The notes below the pieces were generated by a model. That model was not told the DNA's origin and made no database searches. It saw only the letters and a list, made by a program, of their open reading frames with translations. The position numbers were made by a program, and so were the translations under genes. From contig NZ_JAMOIL010000010.1 in assembly GCF_023656415.1 (NCBI RefSeq), positions 124,001 to 188,000 of the forward strand: a stretch of DNA of 64,000 nucleotides, in the 5' to 3' direction. This DNA comes from Nocardioides bruguierae (GTDB lineage: Bacteria; Actinomycetota; Actinomycetes; Propionibacteriales; Nocardioidaceae). This document shows positions 50,079 to 58,960 of this stretch, in pieces. Numbering within the stretch: the first letter of the stretch is position 1; the number at the start of each line of letters is the position of its first letter.

Positions 50079-51047
50079 GTGAGCGAGCAGAGCACCCCCG
50101 AGACCACCTCCCCCGGCGCCTGGGCCCACGGCCTGGTGACCCGCACCGAGGACGGCACCGTCCTGGACGCCTGGTTCCCCGAGCCCCGCCTGGGCGCCAT
50201 GCCGCTGGGCGACGAGGCGCCCGTGGAGCTGACCGAGCTCACCGGCCCCGACGACGCCCGCCGGGTGCGACGCGACCTGGTGACCGTCGAGGTCGCCGAC
50301 CTGGCCGCGCCGCCGGCCGACACCGTCGACGCGTGGCTGCGGCTGCACCTGCTCTCCGCCCGCCTCGTGCGGCCGCACGGCCTCAGCATGGACGGCGTCT
50401 TCGGCAAGCTGACCAACGTCGTGTGGACCACCGCCGGCCCCTGCGCCGTGGAGGGCTTCGAGCTCACCCGCGCCCGGCTGCGCGCCCGCGACGGCCACGT
50501 CACCGTGCTCGGCGTCGACAAGTTCCCGCGGATGGTCGACTACGTGCTGCCCGCCGGCGTGCGCATCGCCGACGCCGACCGCGTGCGCCTGGGCGCGCAC
50601 CTGGCCGAGGGCACGACCGTCATGCACGAGGGCTTCGTGAACTTCAACGCCGGCACCCTGGGCGCCTCGATGGTCGAGGGACGCATCTCGGCCGGCGTGG
50701 TGGTCGGCGACGGCTCGGACGTCGGTGGCGGCGCCTCGATCATGGGCACGCTGTCGGGCGGCGGCAAGGCCGTCATCTCCGTCGGCGAGCGCTGCCTGCT
50801 CGGCGCCGAGTCCGGCCTGGGCATCCCGCTCGGTGACGACTGCGTCGTCGAGGCCGGCTGCTACATCACCGCCGGCACGAAGGTGACCGTGCTCGAGCCG
50901 GGCGCCGAGCCGCGCCTGGTCAAGGCGCTGGAGCTGGCCGGCTCCTCCAACGTCCTCTTCCGCCGCCACTCGGTGACCGGCCGCATCGAGGCCGTTCCGT
51001 GGAAGGGCGAGGGCATCACCCTCAACGCGGACCTGCACGCCAACTGA
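50079..51047 (+). CDS. dapD: Tetrahydrodipicolinate N-succinyltransferase
   Basis: A 322-aa actinobacterial-type DapD. It succinylates tetrahydrodipicolinate in the lysine/DAP pathway. The C-terminal left-handed beta-helix (hexapeptide repeats) runs from about residue 175 to 285: [61 protein letters not shown]-terminal [20 protein letters not shown] is family-typical. The start GTG at 50079 has no ribosome site, and a -10-like TAGGCT lies 7 nt upstream. A perfect hairpin terminator follows. Confidence 0.95.
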   Translation: MSEQSTPETTSPGAWAHGLVTRTEDGTVLDAWFPEPRLGAMPLGDEAPVELTELTGPDDARRVRRDLVTVEVADLAAPPADTVDAWLRLHLLSARLVRPHGLSMDGVFGKLTNVVWTTAGPCAVEGFELTRARLRARDGHVTVLGVDKFPRMVDYVLPAGVRIADADRVRLGAHLAEGTTVMHEGFVNFNAGTLGASMVEGRISAGVVVGDGSDVGGGASIMGTLSGGGKAVISVGERCLLGAESGLGIPLGDDCVVEAGCYITAGTKVTVLEPGAEPRLVKALELAGSSNVLFRRHSVTGRIEAVPWKGEGITLNADLHAN

Positions 51048-51053
51048 GCAGCC

Positions 51054-51094
51054 CCTCCCGACGCGGCCACCGACGCGGCGGCCGCGTCGGGAGG
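51054..51094 (+). terminator. dapD terminator
   Basis: CCTCCCGACGCGGCC (51054-51068) pairs perfectly with 51080-51094 around an 11-nt loop, 7 bp after the dapD stop. Confidence 0.8.
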
Positions 51095-51157
51095 AACGGG
51101 CCCGGCCGGGCGGCGAGTCGATTCGCCCCGGCTTGGCCCGACCCGGACGATGTCCTC

Positions 51158-52129
51158 ATGCGGAAGGTGGCGGTGGGCGTCGTCGTGCTCGGCGTCGTCG
51201 CCGTCGCGGCGTTCGCCGGCGTGCGCGTGCTGCTGGACCGGGTGGTCTCGCCGTTCCTGGCCTCCCCCGAGTGCACGGCCACCGTCGACGACACCACCGT
51301 CACCCTCAGCCCGGAGCAGGCGCAGAACGCGGCCCTGATCGCGGCCATCGCGGTGCGCCGCGACCTCCCGGCCCGCGCGGCCACCATCGCCCTGGCCACC
51401 GCCTACCAGGAGTCGGACCTCTACAACCTCTCCACCGGCGACCGCGACTCCCTCGGGCTCTTCCAGCAGCGCCCCTCGCAGGGCTGGGGCACCGAGGACG
51501 AGGTGCAGAACCCCGCCTACGCCACCAACGCGTTCTACGACGCACTGGTGGCGGTGGACGGGTGGCAGGACCTGCCGATCACGGTGGCCGCCCAGGAGGT
51601 GCAGCGCTCGGCGTTCCCGGAGGCCTACGCCGACCACGAGAACGACGCCCGGGTGCTCGCCTCGGCGCTGACGGGGTGGTCGCAGGCCGCGTTCACCTGC
51701 GTGGCCGGCGACGCCCCCTCCGCCGGCCCCACCCGGCTGCTGGAGTCCGGCCTGACCCGACGCGCCGACCGGGTGCGCCGGGAGGTCCTGGCCGTCTTCG
51801 GTGACGTGCCGCTCGGCGGGTTCGCGCCCGGTGGGGTGACCGACGGCCACTCCGAGGACTCGGCGCACTACGACGGCCGGGCCGTGGACGTCTTCTTCCG
51901 CCCCGTGGACGAGTCCTCGAAGGTGAGCGGCTGGGCCGTGGCCCAGTACCTGGTGGCGCAGGCGGACCGGCTCGGGATCGCCACCGTCATCTACGACGCG
52001 CGGATCTGGACCGCGCGACGCTCGGAGCAGGGCTGGCGCGACTACGACATCGACACCGGCGACGCCGACGCGGCGACCCGGCAGGTGCTGCTGCACCGCG
52101 ACCACGTGCACGTCGACGTCTACCCCTGA
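51158..52129 (+). CDS. Membrane-anchored extracellular protein with lysozyme-like and ARB_07466-like regions
   Basis: A 323-aa protein. One N-terminal helix (KVAVGVVVLGVVAVAAFAGV) anchors it. Residues 60-170 (LIAAIAVRRDLPARAATIAL, ATAYQESDLYNL, DSLGLFQQRPSQGWG) look like a goose-lysozyme or transglycosylase fold with a Glu in YQESDL. The C terminus (SAHYDGRAVDVFFRPVDE, HRDHVHVDVYP) is like the ARB_07466 or peptidase-type zinc domain with H-x-D and H-x-H-x-D. Such proteins are sometimes labelled heavy metal transporter, which the sequence does not support. A role in wall remodelling is my inference. Confidence 0.75.
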   Translation: MRKVAVGVVVLGVVAVAAFAGVRVLLDRVVSPFLASPECTATVDDTTVTLSPEQAQNAALIAAIAVRRDLPARAATIALATAYQESDLYNLSTGDRDSLGLFQQRPSQGWGTEDEVQNPAYATNAFYDALVAVDGWQDLPITVAAQEVQRSAFPEAYADHENDARVLASALTGWSQAAFTCVAGDAPSAGPTRLLESGLTRRADRVRREVLAVFGDVPLGGFAPGGVTDGHSEDSAHYDGRAVDVFFRPVDESSKVSGWAVAQYLVAQADRLGIATVIYDARIWTARRSEQGWRDYDIDTGDADAATRQVLLHRDHVHVDVYP

Positions 52130-52172
52130 CCCGACCCCTGACCCGGCCCGTGAGCCGACCCGTGCGGGCCCG

Positions 52173-52679
52173 TCAGGACGTGAACACCTGGTAGGTGACG
52201 GTGGTGGACGAGCCGTCCGTCTGCGCCGCCACGTCCACCTGGCCGTCCCCGCCCATGAGCAGGTAGCCGGTGCCGCCGGGCAGCTTCGTGCCGACCTCCC
52301 AGCCGGCCGTCTCGAGCCGCTTCACCGCCGCGGCCGCCGCGTGCTTCGCGGTGCCCGTGCCCGAGACCGTGACGTCGAAGGACTCCGAGGACCCCGATCC
52401 GGTCGTGCTCGACGCGGTGACGTCCCCGTCGAGCAGGGGCACCGTGTCGGTCGGGAAGTCCGCGGGCAGGGTGGACGACGAGGAGCCGGCCGACGCGCTG
52501 CTCTGCGTCGTCGCGGCCGCGGAGGAGGAGGCGGAGGCGTCGGTCGAGTCGTCGCTGCCGCAGCCGGTGAGGGCGCCGAGGCCCACCAGGGCGAGCACGG
52601 CGCAGCCGGCGACGGCGCGGGTGGAGCGGGTGCGGGTGGAGCGGTGGGAGCTGCTACGGGCGGGCTGGGCGTGCGTCAT
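52173..52679 (-). CDS. Ser/Thr-rich lipoprotein of unknown function
   Basis: A 168-aa lipoprotein: TRAVAGCAVLALVGLGALTG leads to the lipobox LTGC (Cys40). A low-complexity Ser/Ala/Thr linker (about 42-70) precedes a small alpha/beta domain (AAVKRLETAGWEVGTKLPGG, VDVAAQTDGSSTTVTYQVF). No enzyme motif is visible. The ATG at 52679 is used. It is convergent with the membrane-anchored protein. Confidence 0.72.
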   Translation of the reverse strand: MTHAQPARSSSHRSTRTRSTRAVAGCAVLALVGLGALTGCGSDDSTDASASSSAAATTQSSASAGSSSSTLPADFPTDTVPLLDGDVTASSTTGSGSSESFDVTVSGTGTAKHAAAAAVKRLETAGWEVGTKLPGGTGYLLMGGDGQVDVAAQTDGSSTTVTYQVFTS

Positions 52680-52789
52680 GCCCGCAGCGTCCCTCCGCCG
52701 CCTGAGCGGCGGGGTAACGCATGCCAAGGATCGCCTGCGAGACACCGCCCGCGGGGGCTCCCGACCGGGCTGCGCCTCCCCGCAGGGGC

Positions 52790-53914
52790 TCAGCCGGCGG
52801 CGAGTCGCTCGACGGCCGCGTCGACCCGCTCGTCGGTGGCGGTGAACGCCACGCGCACGTGGGTCGAGCCGGCGGCGCCGTAGAAGGTGCCGGGGGCGAC
52901 GAGGATGCCGCGCTCGGCCAGCCAGGCCACCGTCTCCCAGGCCTCCTGCTCGACGCCGTCGACCACGCGGGTCGACCACAGGTAGAGCGAGGCCTCGGAG
53001 TGGTCGACGCGGAAGCCGGCGGTCTCCAGGGCGGCGCGCAGCCTCGCGCGGCGGGCGGCGTAGCGGGCGTGCTGGTCGACGGCGTGCTCGTCGTCGTCCA
53101 GCGCTGCCTTCATCGCCTCCTGGACGGGGCCCGGCATGATCAGGCCGAGGTTCTTGCGCACGGCCAGCAGCTCGGCCACCAGCACGGGGTCGCCCGCGAC
53201 GAACGAGCAGCGGTAGCCGGCGAGGTTGGAGCGCTTGGAGAGCGAGTGCAGCGCGAGGATGTTCTCGTGGCTGCCGCTGCACACGTCGGGGTGCAGCACC
53301 GAGACCGGCGAGGCCTCCCACGAGCACTCGACGTAGCACTCGTCCGAGACCACGACGGTGCCGCGCTCGCGGGCCCAGTCGACGACCTTCTTCAGGTGCT
53401 CGGGCGGCAGCACGCGGCCGGTGGGGTTCGAGGGGCTGTTGAGCCACAGCAGCGCGGGTGCCTCGGGGCCCAGCGCGGTCAGCGAGTCGGTCGCGACCGG
53501 CGTCGCCCCGGCGAGCACGGCACCGACCTCGTAGGTCGGGTAGGCCAGCTCGGGGAAGACGACCGTGTCGCCCGGGCCCACGCCCAGGTGCAGGGCCAGC
53601 TGTGCGACGAGCTCCTTGGAGCCGACGGTGGGCAGCACCTGGTCGAGGCCGAGACCGGTGACGCCGAGGCGGCGCTCCATCCAGTCCAGGCACGCCTGCC
53701 GGGTCGAGGCCAGGCCGATCGTGGTCGGGTAGCCCGGCCACTGGGTCGCCGCGGCGAGCGCGTCGGCCGCCACGTCCGGGGTGGGGTCCACGGGCGTGCC
53801 GACGGAGAGGTCGACGATCCCGCCCGGGTGCGCCCGCGCCGTCTCGGCGTGGGCGCGCAGGCCGTCCCACGGGAAGTCGGGCAGCCTGCTGGAGACGGAC
53901 GCGCGGCCCCGCAC
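52790..53914 (-). CDS. dapC: Succinyldiaminopimelate transaminase
   Basis: A 374-aa fold-type I aminotransferase. It converts N-succinyl-2-amino-6-ketopimelate to N-succinyl-LL-DAP with glutamate. PLP-binding Lys227 lies in ALHSLSKRSNLAG; SPSNPTG and VVVSDECYVE carry the Asn and Asp that hold the cofactor; RVAFTA has the carboxylate-binding Arg. The N terminus SSRLPDFPWDGL is as in actinobacterial DapC. The GTG at 53914 is the only good start, without a strong ribosome site. It follows fdxA by 36 bp, as in mycobacteria, so the two share an operon. Confidence 0.93.
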   Translation of the reverse strand: MRGRASVSSRLPDFPWDGLRAHAETARAHPGGIVDLSVGTPVDPTPDVAADALAAATQWPGYPTTIGLASTRQACLDWMERRLGVTGLGLDQVLPTVGSKELVAQLALHLGVGPGDTVVFPELAYPTYEVGAVLAGATPVATDSLTALGPEAPALLWLNSPSNPTGRVLPPEHLKKVVDWARERGTVVVSDECYVECSWEASPVSVLHPDVCSGSHENILALHSLSKRSNLAGYRCSFVAGDPVLVAELLAVRKNLGLIMPGPVQEAMKAALDDDEHAVDQHARYAARRARLRAALETAGFRVDHSEASLYLWSTRVVDGVEQEAWETVAWLAERGILVAPGTFYGAAGSTHVRVAFTATDERVDAAVERLAAG

Positions 53915-53950
53915 GAGCGGGGCCGCGGTCGCGGAGGTACTGCTCAGGGC

Positions 53951-54274
53951 TCAGCCCTGGTTCTGCGGCGGCAGGCCGGCGACGAGCGTCGCGTCCTTGT
54001 CGATGGCGCCGGTCTTGGCGGCGCCGCCCGGGGAGCCCAGGTCGTCGAAGAAGGTGACGTTGGCGTCGTAGTAGTCCTTGTGCTCGGCCGGCACGTCGTC
54101 CTCGTAGAAGATCGCCTCCACCGGGCACACGGGCTCGCACGCACCGCAGTCGACGCACTCGTCAGGGTGGATGTACAGCATCCGCTTGCCCTCGTAGATG
54201 CAGTCGACGGGGCACTCGTCCACGCACGCCTTGTCCTTGACGTCGACGCAGGGCTGGGAGATGACGTAGGTCAT
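53951..54274 (-). CDS. fdxA: Seven-iron ferredoxin
   Basis: A 107-aa ferredoxin. Cysteines for two clusters are intact: Cys9, 17, 21, 25 ([17 protein letters not shown]) and Cys40, 43, 46, 50 ([12 protein letters not shown]), giving one 3Fe-4S and one 4Fe-4S centre in the actinobacterial FdxA/FdxC type. It is a small electron carrier. Pairing with dapC is conserved in actinobacteria (recalled), although no electron need is known for DapC. AGGAGG lies 9 nt before the ATG. Confidence 0.95.
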   Translation of the reverse strand: MTYVISQPCVDVKDKACVDECPVDCIYEGKRMLYIHPDECVDCGACEPVCPVEAIFYEDDVPAEHKDYYDANVTFFDDLGSPGGAAKTGAIDKDATLVAGLPPQNQG

Positions 54275-54361
54275 CAGGGTCCTCCTGAAAGTTCCTGTGG
54301 GGTGTCCGTGAGGACGACGGACACCTTCTCACCAGATGTCCACCCGCGGGCTCGCCCACCC

Positions 54362-54367
54362 TAGTAT
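54362..54367 (+). promoter_or_regulatory. Candidate -10 box (TAGTAT) of the GNAT gene
   Basis: TAGTAT ends 6 nt before the GTG at 54374, the closest match here to a consensus -10, and no ribosome site is present. Confidence 0.4.
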
Positions 54368-54373
54368 CCCGGC

Positions 54374-55387
54374 GTGCCGGATCCTGCGGAAGACCACCCC
54401 TCGACACCCGTCGCGTCCGGCGGGACCCCGTTCCTGGGCCCGCACGTGGTGGGTCGACGCGTGGTCGTGCGACGTCGGCTGCGCGGCGAGGCCGGCCCCA
54501 GCGGCGCCGAGGCGACCACCGACCTGCTGGGCGTCTGCCTGGCGTGGGACGAGGACAGTCTGCTGCTCGCGCCCGACGGCCCGCGGCACGGCGAGGAGGA
54601 GCCCGTGCGGATCGCTTTCGCCGACCTCGTCTCCGGCAAGCCGGTGCCGCCACGGGCCTCGGCGCTGGCGCGGGTCAGCGCTCGCGACGCCGAGCAGCAC
54701 TGCCTCACGATGTTCGGCCACGTGGAGACCGAGGCGATCGGCGAGTGGGTGCTGCGGCACGACCCCGCGCCGGTGGGTCGCCCGCTCAAGCGCGCGACCT
54801 CGGTGCTGGCCATGGGCGACCCCGGGGTGGGCACGGACGAGGCCCTGCGCCGGGTCCTCGCCTGGTACTCCGCCCGCGACCGGCCGGCGTTGGCGCAGGT
54901 GGAGGCCGGCAGCGAGGTCGAGCAGGCGCTGCTCGACGCCGGCTGGAGCGTCGTCCCGGGCGGGGACGCCGAGATGCGCGCCGGGTCGCTCTCCCAGGTG
55001 CGGCGCGGCCGGCGCGGCCGGGGCGGCGACCGCGCGGTCCTCTCCCCCTCGTCCCTGCTGGAGCCCGCGCCCGGGCCCGGGCAGGTCGCCCGCGCCGAGG
55101 CGGCCGTGGCGGACGCCGGCGGCCGACTCGGCGAGTGCCACGCGGTGCTCGCGGCCGACTGGCTGGGCATGCACGGCCTGCGCGTGCGCCCCGAGCACCG
55201 CCGCCAGGGACTGGCCGGCGACCTGGTCGACGCCCTGCTGGAGTGGGCCGCCGAGCGCGGCGCGCGGTTCGCGTGGCTGCACGTGGAGACCGACAACGCG
55301 GCCGCGCAGGCCCTCTACGAGGGCATGGGCCTCGAGGTGCACCACGGCACCCGGTACCTCGTGCCACCGGGCACGCCCGCTCCCTGA
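54374..55387 (+). CDS. GNAT family N-acetyltransferase with N-terminal extension
   Basis: A 337-aa protein. The C-terminal GNAT domain (about 230-330) has LRVRPEHRRQGLAGDLVDAL, the acetyl-CoA pyrophosphate loop RRQGLAG, and LHVETDNAAAQALYEGMGL, the last strand and helix. The N-terminal part (VVGRRVVVRRRL, TDLLGVCLAWDEDSLLLA) looks like a small beta-barrel found in actinobacterial GNAT proteins near fdxC. The substrate is unknown. It is divergent from fdxA. Confidence 0.85.
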   Translation: MPDPAEDHPSTPVASGGTPFLGPHVVGRRVVVRRRLRGEAGPSGAEATTDLLGVCLAWDEDSLLLAPDGPRHGEEEPVRIAFADLVSGKPVPPRASALARVSARDAEQHCLTMFGHVETEAIGEWVLRHDPAPVGRPLKRATSVLAMGDPGVGTDEALRRVLAWYSARDRPALAQVEAGSEVEQALLDAGWSVVPGGDAEMRAGSLSQVRRGRRGRGGDRAVLSPSSLLEPAPGPGQVARAEAAVADAGGRLGECHAVLAADWLGMHGLRVRPEHRRQGLAGDLVDALLEWAAERGARFAWLHVETDNAAAQALYEGMGLEVHHGTRYLVPPGTPAP

Positions 55388-55412
55388 CCGGCCCCCTGAC
55401 CGAGCCTCAGCG

Positions 55413-57494
55413 TCAGTTGTTGCCGCCGCCGCCGTTGCCGCCGCCACCGTTGCCGCCGTTGTCGGAGGGCGGCGCCTCGCAGACCACCGAGTCCTGCGGG
55501 GTGTAGACGGTGTGGAAGGTCTCGGTGTCGACCAGCTCGTCCTGTCCCGGCTCCCGGAAGTACCGGTAGACGTCGATCGAGAAGCCCTGGCTGCCGGTGT
55601 AGGCGTAGCAGTCGTCCGTGGTCAGCGTGCGGGTGGTCGGCGCCGTGTAGTCGTAGCGCTCGGAGGTGGAGGTGGTGATGTCCCACGTCTTGGTGGAGTA
55701 CATCGTCACGGTCACCGAGCCGCTGCTGCTGGGCGTCGAGGGCGTCGTCGAGGAGCGGACCCAGACGCCGTGGTCGGTGTTGTTGCGGAACCGCAGGTCG
55801 AGCGCGCCCCAGACCACGGTCGCCTCCCGACCGATCGGGTAGCGACTGATGTAGAACGAGTGCGGCTTGTGCTCCACGTCCTCCAGGCCCGCGAAGAACA
55901 TGGCGTTGAACAGGGTCGTGGCCATCTGGGAGACACCGCCGCCGAGGTCCTCCACGAGGATGCCGTTGGAGATGATGAAGCCCTCGGTGAACCCGTTCTC
56001 CCGGGTGCGCTCGCCGACGATGTCGTTCATCGAGAACGTCTCGCCGGGCAGCAGCAGCGTGCCGTCGACCAGCTCCGCGGCGCGGCCGATGTTGGTGTTG
56101 CGGTAGTCGGCGTGCGGCCACTCGGTGGTGAAGGAGGAGACCTCCTCGACCACGCCGAGCGCGCGGGCCTCCTTGGTGGTCAGCTCCGGCTCGGCGACCT
56201 TCGCCCGCACCCGGGCGGTGCGGTCCTCGTCGCTGCTGACCGCGGTCAGGAACGCGCTGGTGACGGCCGCCGGGCGGTAGGTGACGCCGGGCTTGGCCGG
56301 CACCACGCGGGGCTCGCCGTCGGAGGTGAGCCGAAAGGTCGCGTCGACCGGGGCGTCCGCGCCGGCGGTGGCGCCGTCGACCAGCGCGAGCAGCGGCTTG
56401 CGGCGCACGGACGGCACGAGCGCGCCGTCCTCGACCGTCATCCGCAGGGCGTCGTCGAACTGGCGGGTGGTCAGGCGCACCGGGTTGCCGCCGAAGCGCA
56501 GCACGACCGGCCCGGAGGTCGCGGTGGCGCCGAAGCCGGCGATCGCGTCGGCCACGTCGGCGTCGCTCACGGCGGGCTCGACGTCGACCGGGTCCAGGGT
56601 GACCTCGTCGCCGCCGGGGTAGACGGCCACGAGCGCGGCCGCCGCGTCCTCGACGTCGAGGCCGGAGCCGTCCTGGGCGGCGACGGCCACGGCGCGTCCA
56701 CGACGGAACTCCACCCCGCCGTCCACGGGGGCCACGGCGACGTCGGCGGCCAGCCGCTCGACGGTCGCGGCGAGCGCGTCCTCGTCCACGGCGACGACGG
56801 CGTCGGTCTCGTCGCCGCCGGTGTACCAGTCCCAGACGCGGCGCGGGTCGAACGAGCGTCCGCCGCCGGCGGCGGCCACGGAGGCCGCGTAGTCGATGGA
56901 GAGCCCCAGCTCGCCGGGCGTGAGGGTGGTCGTCGTGCCGTCGACGACCACGTCGATCGGGGCGGACGCGGTCTCCGAGAGCGCCTCCTCGAGCCGGGTC
57001 TCGGCGGCCGACGGGATCAGCCCGCCGACCTCCACGCCGGCCACGGTGGCGTCCTGCGGTAGCCGGTCACCGGCCGCGAGGGCCGCCGCGGCGTAGCCGC
57101 CGCCGACCAGCACGACCAGGGCGAGCACGGTCAGCAGCGCGACCTTGCCGCCCGGCCCGGAGCGGGCCGGCTTCGGCGCCTTCGCCGGCGTGCCCGCGGC
57201 AGCGGCTGCCGCGGCGGGCGGGGCGTCCTCCGTGGCGACCGAGCCGAAGAAGCCCGTGTCGTCCGCGGGCTCCGGCTCGGGCTCCGGGTCCGGCTCGGCG
57301 GTGTCGAGCACCTCGGTCTCCGGGTCCGCGTCGGGCTCGGCGTCCGGCTCGGCGTCGGTCGCTGCAGCAGGCTCGGGCTCGACAGCGGGCTGCGACGCGT
57401 CGCGCTCGGGGTCCGTGGGCTCCACGTCGGTGGGCTGCACGTCGTCGGGCCGGTCGTCGGGCCGGTCGTCGGGCCGGTCGTCGGGGCTCGTCAC
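55413..57494 (-). CDS. VanW family protein with PGN-binding-type extracellular region
   Basis: A 693-aa protein. The acidic, proline-rich cytoplasmic part (1-110, with PDDR repeats) precedes one membrane helix (KVALLTVLALVVLVGGGYAA). Two YkuD-inhibitor-like or PG_binding_4 regions follow (for example VDGTTTTLTPGELGLSIDYA), then the VanW domain (NIGRAAELVDGTLLLPGETF, FSMNDIVGERT, GGGVSQMATTLFNAMFFAGL, RYPIGREATV). The C terminus has a glycine/asparagine repeat. VanW proteins are named for vancomycin clusters but have no proven enzymatic role. Wall-associated function is inferred. GTG start at 57494. Confidence 0.88.
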   Translation of the reverse strand: MTSPDDRPDDRPDDRPDDVQPTDVEPTDPERDASQPAVEPEPAAATDAEPDAEPDADPETEVLDTAEPDPEPEPEPADDTGFFGSVATEDAPPAAAAAAAGTPAKAPKPARSGPGGKVALLTVLALVVLVGGGYAAAALAAGDRLPQDATVAGVEVGGLIPSAAETRLEEALSETASAPIDVVVDGTTTTLTPGELGLSIDYAASVAAAGGGRSFDPRRVWDWYTGGDETDAVVAVDEDALAATVERLAADVAVAPVDGGVEFRRGRAVAVAAQDGSGLDVEDAAAALVAVYPGGDEVTLDPVDVEPAVSDADVADAIAGFGATATSGPVVLRFGGNPVRLTTRQFDDALRMTVEDGALVPSVRRKPLLALVDGATAGADAPVDATFRLTSDGEPRVVPAKPGVTYRPAAVTSAFLTAVSSDEDRTARVRAKVAEPELTTKEARALGVVEEVSSFTTEWPHADYRNTNIGRAAELVDGTLLLPGETFSMNDIVGERTRENGFTEGFIISNGILVEDLGGGVSQMATTLFNAMFFAGLEDVEHKPHSFYISRYPIGREATVVWGALDLRFRNNTDHGVWVRSSTTPSTPSSSGSVTVTMYSTKTWDITTSTSERYDYTAPTTRTLTTDDCYAYTGSQGFSIDVYRYFREPGQDELVDTETFHTVYTPQDSVVCEAPPSDNGGNGGGGNGGGGNN
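57441..57488. repeat. 12-bp tandem repeat, nearly four copies, at the VanW gene start
   Basis: GTCGTCGGGCCG units (57441 onward) encode DDRP repeats in the cytoplasmic tail. They are exact copies and could slip in frame. Confidence 0.85.
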
Positions 57495-57505
57495 GAGCGG
57501 GGAGT

Positions 57506-57940
57506 TTACGTTCCCAGGTGCTTCTCAGCCGCACCGACGGGGCCGTCGTCCGCGCTCTCCTCGCCACCGTCACTCACGTGGTCGTCCCGGCGGCGCTGCG
57601 GGCCCGGCAGCGTGACCACCGCCAGGAGCACCGCCACCAGGGCCAGGGCGATGAGGGCCCACCCCCGCGCGTCGGCGGTGACGAGGAAGCCCCCGTCGGC
57701 CGCCTGCTGGGAGCCGTACCAGAGGACGCCGCACAGCACGAGCGCGTAGAGCAGCCGGGTGCGCACGCCCGGGCGCAGGGCGAGCAGGCACAGGACGATG
57801 GCGGCCCAGCCGAGGACCGCGCCCACCGTGTCGCGGTGCAGCAGGAGGGCGGGGACGGCGGTGAGCAGCGCGAGCGCCACGACCGCGACGGTCCCCAGCA
57901 CCGGTCCCAGCACCGCCCTCAGCGACGCCACCGCGTCCAC
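57506..57940 (-). CDS. Conserved actinobacterial membrane protein next to mshB
   Basis: A 144-aa protein with four hydrophobic segments (VLGTVAVVALALLTAVPALL, AVLGWAAIVLCLLALRP, LLYALVLCGVLWYGSQ, ALIALALVAVLLAVVTLPG). The C terminus is charged. A membrane gene also follows mshB in mycobacteria (recalled), so a mycothiol-linked or envelope role is possible. The GTG at 57940 is my choice; another GTG lies three codons in. It begins 31 bp after mshB and ends 11 bp before the VanW gene. Confidence 0.7.
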   Translation of the reverse strand: MDAVASLRAVLGPVLGTVAVVALALLTAVPALLLHRDTVGAVLGWAAIVLCLLALRPGVRTRLLYALVLCGVLWYGSQQAADGGFLVTADARGWALIALALVAVLLAVVTLPGPQRRRDDHVSDGGEESADDGPVGAAEKHLGT

Positions 57941-57971
57941 CCGCTCATCCCGCTCGTCCGGGCCCGCTCGC

Positions 57972-58919
57972 TCAGGCCCAGGAGGAGTCGAGGCCGGCGA
58001 ACAGGTCGGTCTCCAGGCCCTCGTCGTTGACGGGGCCCTGCACACCCTTGGCGAGCCGGTAGAACTCCTCGGCCCACACGCGGTCGCCCAGGTTGTTCGA
58101 GAGTGCGAAGAAGGGCCCGTCGACCTGGATCTGGGTCGGGTAGGCGCGCATGGCGTCCAGCTTCGCGCGGGCGCCCTCGGAGCCGCCGTCCACGACCGCG
58201 GCCAGGTGCTCGTCGGCCACGACGACCGGCGGGAGCGGCCCGTCCGGGTCGCCGCCGAAGAACTCGACCTCCTCGCCGGCGGCCTTGAGCTGGCGCATGC
58301 CCTCGCGCATCCGGGACTCGCTCATCGCGTTCCAGTAGTGCTTCGGGATGTCCCACGCGGCACCGAGCTCGGGCTTGTAGGAGGGCACCGCGGCGAGCGC
58401 GGCCCCGTAGGTGGCGACCCGGTGGGCCTGCTTGTGGTCGGGGTGGCCGTAGCCGCCGAACTCGTCGTAGGTGACCAGCACCTGGGGCCGGACCTCGCGG
58501 ATGATGCGCACGAGCTCGTCGGCGGCGACGACGAGGTCGCTGTGCCAGAACGCGTTCTCGTGCACGTCGTCGGCGGGGATGGCGTAGCCGCCCTCGGGCG
58601 CCCACTTCATGCCGGAGTCGCGGAAGCGGCCGAAGCCGCCGAGGAAGCGGTGGTCGGTGACCCCGAGCGCGGCCATGGCGTCGGCGATCTCGCCGCGGCG
58701 GTGCTCGCCGAGCTTGTCCTCGCGGTCGGCGGCCAGGTGCTCCAGCTCGGGCACGAGGATCTCGCCCATCTCGCCGGCCGTGCAGGTCACCATCGTGACC
58801 CGGCGCCCCTCGGCGACGTACTTCGCCATGGTGGCGCCGTTGCCGATCGTCTCGTCGTCGGGGTGGGCGTGGACGAGGAGGAGCCGCTGGTCGGCGACGG
58901 GGAGGGGGCTGGAGGTCAT
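57972..58919 (-). CDS. mshB: N-acetyl-glucosaminyl-inositol deacetylase (mycothiol synthesis)
   Basis: A 315-aa zinc deacetylase. It removes acetate from GlcNAc-inositol, the second dedicated step of mycothiol synthesis. LmbE-family motifs are clear: AHPDDE (His19 and Asp22 bind zinc, Asp21 is the base) and GYGHPDHKQAH (His159). TAGEMGEILVPEL is also MshB-like. ATG at 58919 (MTSSPLPVADQRLLLV). Its presence shows the organism makes mycothiol, as actinobacteria do. It is the first gene of the set mshB-membrane protein-VanW on this strand. Confidence 0.95.
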   Translation of the reverse strand: MTSSPLPVADQRLLLVHAHPDDETIGNGATMAKYVAEGRRVTMVTCTAGEMGEILVPELEHLAADREDKLGEHRRGEIADAMAALGVTDHRFLGGFGRFRDSGMKWAPEGGYAIPADDVHENAFWHSDLVVAADELVRIIREVRPQVLVTYDEFGGYGHPDHKQAHRVATYGAALAAVPSYKPELGAAWDIPKHYWNAMSESRMREGMRQLKAAGEEVEFFGGDPDGPLPPVVVADEHLAAVVDGGSEGARAKLDAMRAYPTQIQVDGPFFALSNNLGDRVWAEEFYRLAKGVQGPVNDEGLETDLFAGLDSSWA

Positions 58920-58960
58920 GGTCTCGATTCCTGGGAAGCGGTGGAGCGGGGAGCCGCGGC

